From Candidatus Eremiobacteraceae bacterium (GTDB taxonomy: Bacteria > Vulcanimicrobiota > Vulcanimicrobiia > Eremiobacterales > Eremiobacteraceae), in contig DATCBN010000017.1 in NCBI GenBank assembly GCA_036511855.1, forward strand, positions 18,413 through 82,412: a DNA stretch of 64,000 nucleotides, written 5' to 3'. Both the position numbers and the translations under genes were made by a program. Below the pieces are notes generated by a model, which was not told the DNA's origin, made no database searches, and saw nothing but the letters and a program-made list of their open reading frames with translations. Numbering within the stretch: the first letter of the stretch is position 1; each line of letters opens with the position of its first letter. This document shows, one piece after another, positions 59,190 to 64,000 of the stretch.

Positions 59190-60263
59190 ATGTATCCTAC
59201 TAGTCTCGGCGAGCTCATGACGAAGATGTACGAAGAGCGGGCTTCCGACTTGCACATCGTTGTCGGATGCGCTCCGTCCGTCCGCCGCAACGGGCACTTG
59301 GAGCCGCTGGTCGATCAAGTGCTCACGGCTGACGACGCCCGTCAGCTCGTCACATCCATTCTCACCGACGACCAATTGGAAGCGCTTGAATCCAGGCGGC
59401 AGCTCGACTTCGCATATTCGATGACCGGTCTCGCACGGTTTCGCGTCAATATTTGCTACGAACGCGAATGTCTTTCCGGCGTGTTCCGGCTGATCCCGAC
59501 CGACCCGCCCCACCTCGAAGAGACCAACTTCCCGGATATTTTGGCGGAGGTGACGTCGCGCCCGCGCGGCCTCGTGCTCGTCACCGGTCCGACTGGTTCG
59601 GGCAAATCGACCACGCTTGCAGCCATGCTCGACTTCATCAACCGCCACCGCCGGTCCAAGATCGTCACGATCGAAGATCCGATCGAGTTCATGCATAAGA
59701 GCAAAAAGGCCATCATCACGCAGCGTGAGATCGGCCGCGACGCGCTCTCGACCGCGGATGCGTTACGCGCGATGCTGCGTCAGGATCCCGACGTCGTGCT
59801 GATCGGCGAGATGCGCGATCTCGAGACGATCGCACTCGCGCTCACCGCCGCCGAGACCGGTCACCTCGTGTTCGCGACCTTGCACACGACAAGCGCCCCC
59901 GAAGCCGTCACCCGCATCATCGACGTCTTCCCGCCGGAACAGCAAGAGCAGATCCGCGTCATGCTGTCCACCGTCATCGAAGCGGTGTTCAGCCAAACGC
60001 TGGTGCCCCGCGCCGACGGCAACGGCCGCATCGCCGCGCTCGAGATCCTCATCGGCACGCCCGGCGTGCGCAACCTCATCCGCGAGAACAAGATCCCGCA
60101 GATGATGAGCGCGATGCAGACCGGTCAAAACCTCGGCATGCAGACGATGGAAAAAGATCTCGCCAATCTCGTGAAAAATGGCCTTGTGACGCTCGAAGCG
60201 GCAATGGCGAAAGCATCGCACCCCGATGAAGTGAAGCGCGCGGTCGAGGCCGGGGGACGCTAG
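59190..60263 (+). CDS. pilT: Type IV pilus twitching-motility ATPase PilT
   Basis: PilT powers pilus retraction. The 357-residue protein opens MYPTSLGELMTKMYEERASDLHI and has Walker A GPTGSGKS at residues 133-140, a Walker B-type segment DPDVVLIGEMRDLETI and the AIRAA-like end. The ATG at 59190 has GGAG nine bases upstream; a longer frame from 59148 is rejected. No PilB, PilC or PilQ gene is in the window. Confidence 0.93.
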   Translation: MYPTSLGELMTKMYEERASDLHIVVGCAPSVRRNGHLEPLVDQVLTADDARQLVTSILTDDQLEALESRRQLDFAYSMTGLARFRVNICYERECLSGVFRLIPTDPPHLEETNFPDILAEVTSRPRGLVLVTGPTGSGKSTTLAAMLDFINRHRRSKIVTIEDPIEFMHKSKKAIITQREIGRDALSTADALRAMLRQDPDVVLIGEMRDLETIALALTAAETGHLVFATLHTTSAPEAVTRIIDVFPPEQQEQIRVMLSTVIEAVFSQTLVPRADGNGRIAALEILIGTPGVRNLIRENKIPQMMSAMQTGQNLGMQTMEKDLANLVKNGLVTLEAAMAKASHPDEVKRAVEAGGR

Positions 60264-60269
60264 GACTAC

Positions 60270-61394
60270 CTACATCGAACCCGCTTGTTCGACGCGCGCG
60301 ACGTGGCGCGCGAGATCCTCGCGCCGCACGATGCCGGCATACGTGCCGTTCTCGTCGACGATCACCGCTTCGGGGCGGTTTGCGGCGAGCGCCGGCAGCA
60401 ATTGCAGCGCATCGTCATCGGGTGCGAGTGACTCGAGGTCGGCCACTCGCGTCATCACCGATCCGACGCTGATGCCCGCCGCCTGATCGTTGGGCACCGA
60501 CGCGACGTCGGCCTCACCTATGCAGCCTGCAGCGCGCTCCCCGAACAACACCGGAAGCGATTTCGCAGGCGACGCGGCGCCGAACGTCGCGGCCGCCTGC
60601 TCGATCGTCGTCGACGTCTGCAGCGTTGGAACATTCTGAGCGTACAGATCGCGCACGCGGAGACCGTCAAGGGCGACCCGGACGATCGTGGTCTTGTACT
60701 GCCCGTCGGCCATGCCCGCGAGAAACCACGCCGTCGCTCCCGCCCAAATGCCAATGGTGGCGTCGTATTGCACGGCCACCCAGCAGCCGATGCCACCGAG
60801 CAGGATGGCGATGACTTTTCCGGCGCCCGCCGCGATGCGGGTGGCTTTGACGGGATTGCCGGACATCCGCCACAAGACGCCACGGACAACTCTACCGCCG
60901 TCCATCGGAAAACCGGGCAGCCAGTTGAACGCGGCGAGCAATGCGTTGCCGTAGGCCAATATCCATACGATCGATGCGGCGGAATCGCTGCTGCGTTCGA
61001 GCGCGATCGCGATGCCGGCGAAGAGAAGCGCCAATGCTGTGCTGACCAACGGACCGGCGACGCCGACCGCGATTTCGTCACTCGCGCGCTCGCGATCGTG
61101 CACGACGTGCGCGGTCGCGCTTAAGAGGTACACGGTGACGCCCGCGACGATTTTGCCGCGATGACGCGCGACGAGCGCATGCCCGAACTCATGCGCGAGG
61201 ACGGATGAGAACAATAGCAGCGCGAAGAGCGCGCCGACCGCGATGCGCTGCTCCGGTGGAGCAGCCGGCGTGACCGTGGGCAGATGCCCGAACGCGACCA
61301 CGTACGCGATCGCCCCGAACACGAACAGCGCTGTGTAGTGCGCGCGCGTCTCTATGCCGAATATCGAGCCCAGCCGGAAGGTGTGGTCGTTCAC
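60270..61394 (-). CDS. Site-2 protease family (M50) with CBS domains
   Basis: The 374-residue membrane protein has the zinc-binding HEFGH at residues 68-72, the second metal segment GFPMDGGRVVRG near residue 160, and two CBS-like repeats in the C-terminal 150 residues. These enzymes cleave membrane-bound substrates within the bilayer; the CBS part may bind adenosine nucleotides. Substrate is unknown. It overlaps the response regulator by 4 bases and is convergent with pilT. Confidence 0.9.
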   Translation of the reverse strand: MNDHTFRLGSIFGIETRAHYTALFVFGAIAYVVAFGHLPTVTPAAPPEQRIAVGALFALLLFSSVLAHEFGHALVARHRGKIVAGVTVYLLSATAHVVHDRERASDEIAVGVAGPLVSTALALLFAGIAIALERSSDSAASIVWILAYGNALLAAFNWLPGFPMDGGRVVRGVLWRMSGNPVKATRIAAGAGKVIAILLGGIGCWVAVQYDATIGIWAGATAWFLAGMADGQYKTTIVRVALDGLRVRDLYAQNVPTLQTSTTIEQAAATFGAASPAKSLPVLFGERAAGCIGEADVASVPNDQAAGISVGSVMTRVADLESLAPDDDALQLLPALAANRPEAVIVDENGTYAGIVRREDLARHVARVEQAGSM

Positions 61395-62242
61395 GGCGCG
61401 ACCTCTTGCACCGCGAATCCGCCTGCGTGCGTGGTAGCTTCATCGACCGCCGCCTTGGCGGCGCCGAATAGCGCGCTCACGGTCAATTCGTGACAATCTT
61501 TCGCGTGGCTGAGTCCGACGTGCGCGTCGACGCCAAGCTCGCCGGCTTGCGTGCGAAGGTCGGCCGCGATCGTCGACGCTATGTGCCGCGCGCGATCCGC
61601 CGGACAGCCGTCGAGCGAGGCCGCATATGCGTACGGCGCGTACGCCGCCGCCGCATCCGAGCGCCGCAGGTGCGCCCGGACGACGCCAGCGATCGAGTTT
61701 GAAACCTCTCGGGCCCGTTGCGTGGAAAGCGATCCGACCGGCGGCGCAGTGGCCACGAGCAGCAGCGAGATCGGGCCGTCGCTCTTGCGCGCGCGCGCGA
61801 CTGCGCCGGCCAAGACGACGTCGAAGTCGATGACCGGCGCGGAACGCCGGGCTGCGAGCGCGTCGACGCGCGCACGCAGATCCGCGATATCGAAGGGCTT
61901 GCGTAGGAACTCGACATCGGCGCCGGTCACCGCGAGCCGGTTGTCGGCCGCGTCGTTCGCCGACACGAATATCACCGGGGTGCTTGCGGTTTCGCTGCGT
62001 TCTTGAAGCCGCTGCACGAGCGCGTATCCATCCATACCGGCCATGCGCACGTCGGAGACGATGACGTCGACGGGCCGGTCTTCGCGCAAGTAGGCGAGCG
62101 CCGCAGCCGAATCGGAAAACCCGACGACTGCGCGGCCGGGCTTGGCGAGGGCGAGTTCCATGAGCGTGCGGATCTCATCCTCATCGTCGATGATCACGAC
62201 GGTCTGCACTTTTCCGCTATTCATGGCATCCGAGTCATTCAT
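61391..62242 (-). CDS. Response regulator with a degenerate GGDEF-like output domain
   Basis: The 283-residue protein has an N-terminal receiver domain: acidic cluster DDEDE, phosphoacceptor Asp in VSDVRMAGMDGY (near residue 57) and Lys in FLRKPFD. The C-terminal part (residues about 150-280) resembles a GGDEF domain in layout, but the signature position reads YAPYAYAAS, so it cannot make c-di-GMP. It may bind a partner or the nucleotide. It is translated just before the site-2 protease, a plausible functional pair. Two possible ATGs (62242, 62224) exist. Confidence 0.78.
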   Translation of the reverse strand: MNDSDAMNSGKVQTVVIIDDEDEIRTLMELALAKPGRAVVGFSDSAAALAYLREDRPVDVIVSDVRMAGMDGYALVQRLQERSETASTPVIFVSANDAADNRLAVTGADVEFLRKPFDIADLRARVDALAARRSAPVIDFDVVLAGAVARARKSDGPISLLLVATAPPVGSLSTQRAREVSNSIAGVVRAHLRRSDAAAAYAPYAYAASLDGCPADRARHIASTIAADLRTQAGELGVDAHVGLSHAKDCHELTVSALFGAAKAAVDEATTHAGGFAVQEVAP

Positions 62243-62414
62243 GACGCGATGTGGGAACGACCTTTTTTAGCACGTCGCGTCGTAACAACCATCCAGTGCG
62301 CTGCGTCATACTCACGTGGAGGAAGAGGCTCACTCTTCGTCCGCACCCGGGATCCGGCGCGCTCCTAGCATCCCAAGCCGCGATCCGGGCGACGGCTCTT
62401 CGCCCGAGCCGTTA

Positions 62415-62443
62415 CGGTCGGCCGTTCCAGTGACGGCCGGCCG
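62415..62443. terminator. GC-rich hairpin directly after the second binding-protein gene
   Basis: CGGTCGGCCGT (62415-62425) pairs with ACGGCCGGCCG (62433-62443) with one G-T pair and a 7-base loop. It begins one base past the stop codon at 62445-62447. There is no T-run. It resembles the hairpin after AIM24 (42438-42459) in its GGCCGGCC core. Confidence 0.5.
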
Positions 62444-62444
62444 C

Positions 62445-64000
62445 CTATTCCATGGACCACTCCCATGAGTTCCAATATGCAGACGTGGCCGGCGACGCCC
62501 TGAATCCTTTGAAGTTGACCGTGTGCACGTCGGCCCTGCGTTCGGAGAACAGAATGATGGTGGGCACTTGCGTGGCCAACTCGGTCTGGATGATCGCGTA
62601 GTCGGCCTTGCGGCGCGCGATGTCAAACGTGCTCAGCGCATCTTTTTCCGCAGCGTCGACTTTCGGGTCGCACCAATGCAAGTTGTTCTGGCCCGCGGGC
62701 GGGAATTGGTCGCACGCGTAGAGCGACGAGTCGTCGGGATCGACGCCGCTCACCCAACCGAAATACGCCAGTTGATACTTGTACGAGTTGATGATGCCGC
62801 CGTTTTGCTGCGCGCCGAAGAACAGCGGTGCCGGATACGTCTTTTGGATCAGATCGATGCCGACGGCTTTGAGTTCCTGTTGGATGATGTTGCCGACCGC
62901 GGCGCCGATCACATTGCCGGCGATGTACGAGAATTGAATTTCAAACCGCTTACCGTCCTTGGTGAGAACGCCGTCGGCGCCCGGCGTCCAGCCGGCTTCC
63001 GCCAAGAGCTTTTTTGCCTGCGCTGTATCGAATCCGATGTGCGGCACGTTTGGATCGTACGCCCAGTTGAACTTCGCTTGGTCGCTGTCGGACGTCATCC
63101 AGACGTCGTGGGTCGCGTCGTGGACGATTTTCTTGCGGTCCATCGCGTATTCGATGGCCTGGCGCACGCGCACATCTTGCCAGGGCGTGCCGGCCTCGTT
63201 CAGATTGAAATCAAGATGCCCGAAGAGGTTTTGTTCCGAGAGCGTCACCGTCACGCCCGGGATGTTCGAGTAGGACGGATACAGCGACGGATCGGCGCGG
63301 AACCACGCGTCGGTCTCGCCGGTCTTCAACTGCGTGACGATCGTGTTGTTGTCGGACACGATCTTGAACACGATTTTATTCAACTTCGGGGCGCCGCGCC
63401 AATAGAGCGGATTGGCCACCATCGTGATATGGTCGCCGTGTACCCACTCCGTCACCTTGAACGGGCCGGATCCCACAGGCAGGTTGTTGTAGGGGATATG
63501 ATTGACGTCGGGATATTTGGCGAGCAAATGCGCCGGCATGATGGGATAGCCGCCTTGGATGCACATGAAGTAGGCCACGATGGGCGCGAAAAACTTCTTC
63601 ATGTGGACGACGACGGTGCGGGGATCGGGCGCAGTGACGCTGCCGATATGATCGTAGCCCGTGACCACCTGGACGTTGTTATTCTTGTTCATGATGGCGT
63701 GGAACGTGAAGACGACGTCCGCTGCAGTGAGCGGTGCGCCGTCTTGCCACTTGAGACCTGGCCGCATGTGATAGGTGAGGGTCATGCCGTCGCGCGAGAT
63801 GCCGCCGTTGGCCAGCGTGGGTATATCCGTCGACACCTCCGGGACGAGTTGATCGTGGTCGTCGACGTTGTAGAAGAACTGGAAAACGAAATAGGCGATG
63901 TCGATGGTGGTGGCCTGCGTCGATACCAGCGGATTCAAGCTGTCCGGCTCTTGGATGTCGGCGTATCGCAGCACGCCGGGTTGCGAGGGCGGCCGGCCTG
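62445..64000 (-). CDS. Extracellular solute-binding protein family 5, N-terminus beyond window
   Basis: At least 518 residues of a peptide-binding-type protein. Landmarks: RYADIQEPDSLNPLV, then TLTYHMRPGLKWQDGAPLTAADVV, and AYDPNVPHIGFDTAQAKKLLAEAGW. The frame is open to base 64000; the internal GTG at 63974 is not a credible start because the signal peptide is absent. A lipoprotein like that at 3140 is likely. Its permeases and ATPases, if any, would lie to the right of the window. Confidence 0.9.
   Translation of the reverse strand, partial: GRPPSQPGVLRYADIQEPDSLNPLVSTQATTIDIAYFVFQFFYNVDDHDQLVPEVSTDIPTLANGGISRDGMTLTYHMRPGLKWQDGAPLTAADVVFTFHAIMNKNNNVQVVTGYDHIGSVTAPDPRTVVVHMKKFFAPIVAYFMCIQGGYPIMPAHLLAKYPDVNHIPYNNLPVGSGPFKVTEWVHGDHITMVANPLYWRGAPKLNKIVFKIVSDNNTIVTQLKTGETDAWFRADPSLYPSYSNIPGVTVTLSEQNLFGHLDFNLNEAGTPWQDVRVRQAIEYAMDRKKIVHDATHDVWMTSDSDQAKFNWAYDPNVPHIGFDTAQAKKLLAEAGWTPGADGVLTKDGKRFEIQFSYIAGNVIGAAVGNIIQQELKAVGIDLIQKTYPAPLFFGAQQNGGIINSYKYQLAYFGWVSGVDPDDSSLYACDQFPPAGQNNLHWCDPKVDAAEKDALSTFDIARRKADYAIIQTELATQVPTIILFSERRADVHTVNFKGFRASPATSAYWNSWEWSME

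Overview
The window is GC-rich bacterial chromosome with short intergenic gaps, many ATGA/GTGA stop-start overlaps and frequent GTG/TTG starts. Core genes (uvrC, mutS, mutL, miaA, miaB, hfq, dapF, der, plsY, efp, murI, secG, hemL, ssrA) sit among secreted or lipoprotein families typical of uncultured terrestrial phyla (streptogramin-lyase-like propellers, HAF-repeat proteins, PEGA and AMIN proteins, a metzincin-type protease). A family of 19-nt hairpin repeats marks many gene ends. I would place it in a deep lineage such as Candidatus Eremiobacterota/WPS-2, but that is inference: no rRNA is present. The genes encode type IV pilus parts, a LivFHM-like transporter and c-di-GMP proteins. No phage, insertion sequence, CRISPR array or integrase was seen.

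Layout. 1-6.0 kb (minus): an oligopeptide/dipeptide ABC operon (hydrolase, secG, binding protein, dppB, dppC, dppD, start of dppF). 6.1-10.7 kb: a PAP2-like membrane protein, then a wall cluster (GerMN lipoprotein, AMIN amidase, MurI-like racemase). 10.8-15.4 kb is an accessory stretch: a RibD-like reductase, small secreted proteins, a propeller gene with a stop codon in its signal peptide, an internally deleted secreted protein, tmRNA and a HAF-repeat lipoprotein. 15.4-20.3 kb: holin-family membrane protein, uvrC, DedA, a Clp-N domain protein, tRNA-Pro and two TrkA-type proteins. 20.5-28.4 kb (minus): a large metalloprotease, then mutL-miaA-hfq-dapF-radical SAM. 28.5-30.9 kb (plus): a compact cassette of two very small ORFs flanking a GntR regulator and an ABC transporter, the best candidate for an undescribed system. 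31-36.4 kb (minus): miaB-mutS-diguanylate cyclase. 36.5-41.1 kb: acyltransferase, PEGA protein, der-plsY-efp. 41.2-45.5 kb: ornithine cyclodeaminase-like protein, small membrane protein, AIM24, GIY-YIG, UbiX, SprT-like protein and a divergent M55 D-aminopeptidase. 45.7-50.2 kb: UPF0158-like protein, an isopropylmalate/homocitrate synthase-family enzyme, a cupredoxin and an HD-GYP protein. 50.2-55.7 kb: partial Liv transporter, acyl-CoA synthetase, hemL. 55.8-60.3 kb: minor pilins and divergent pilT. 60.3-64 kb: site-2 protease with CBS domains, a response regulator with a degenerate GGDEF-like domain, and a second peptide-binding protein cut by the window edge.

The genes support peptide import, wall turnover, DNA and tRNA maintenance and pilus/c-di-GMP surface behaviour. 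The 19-nt hairpin family (core GGGCAAGCGATGCTTGCCC) lies in four convergent intergenic gaps, next to the efp ribosome-binding site, and, in frame, inside the signal-peptide region of the amidase.
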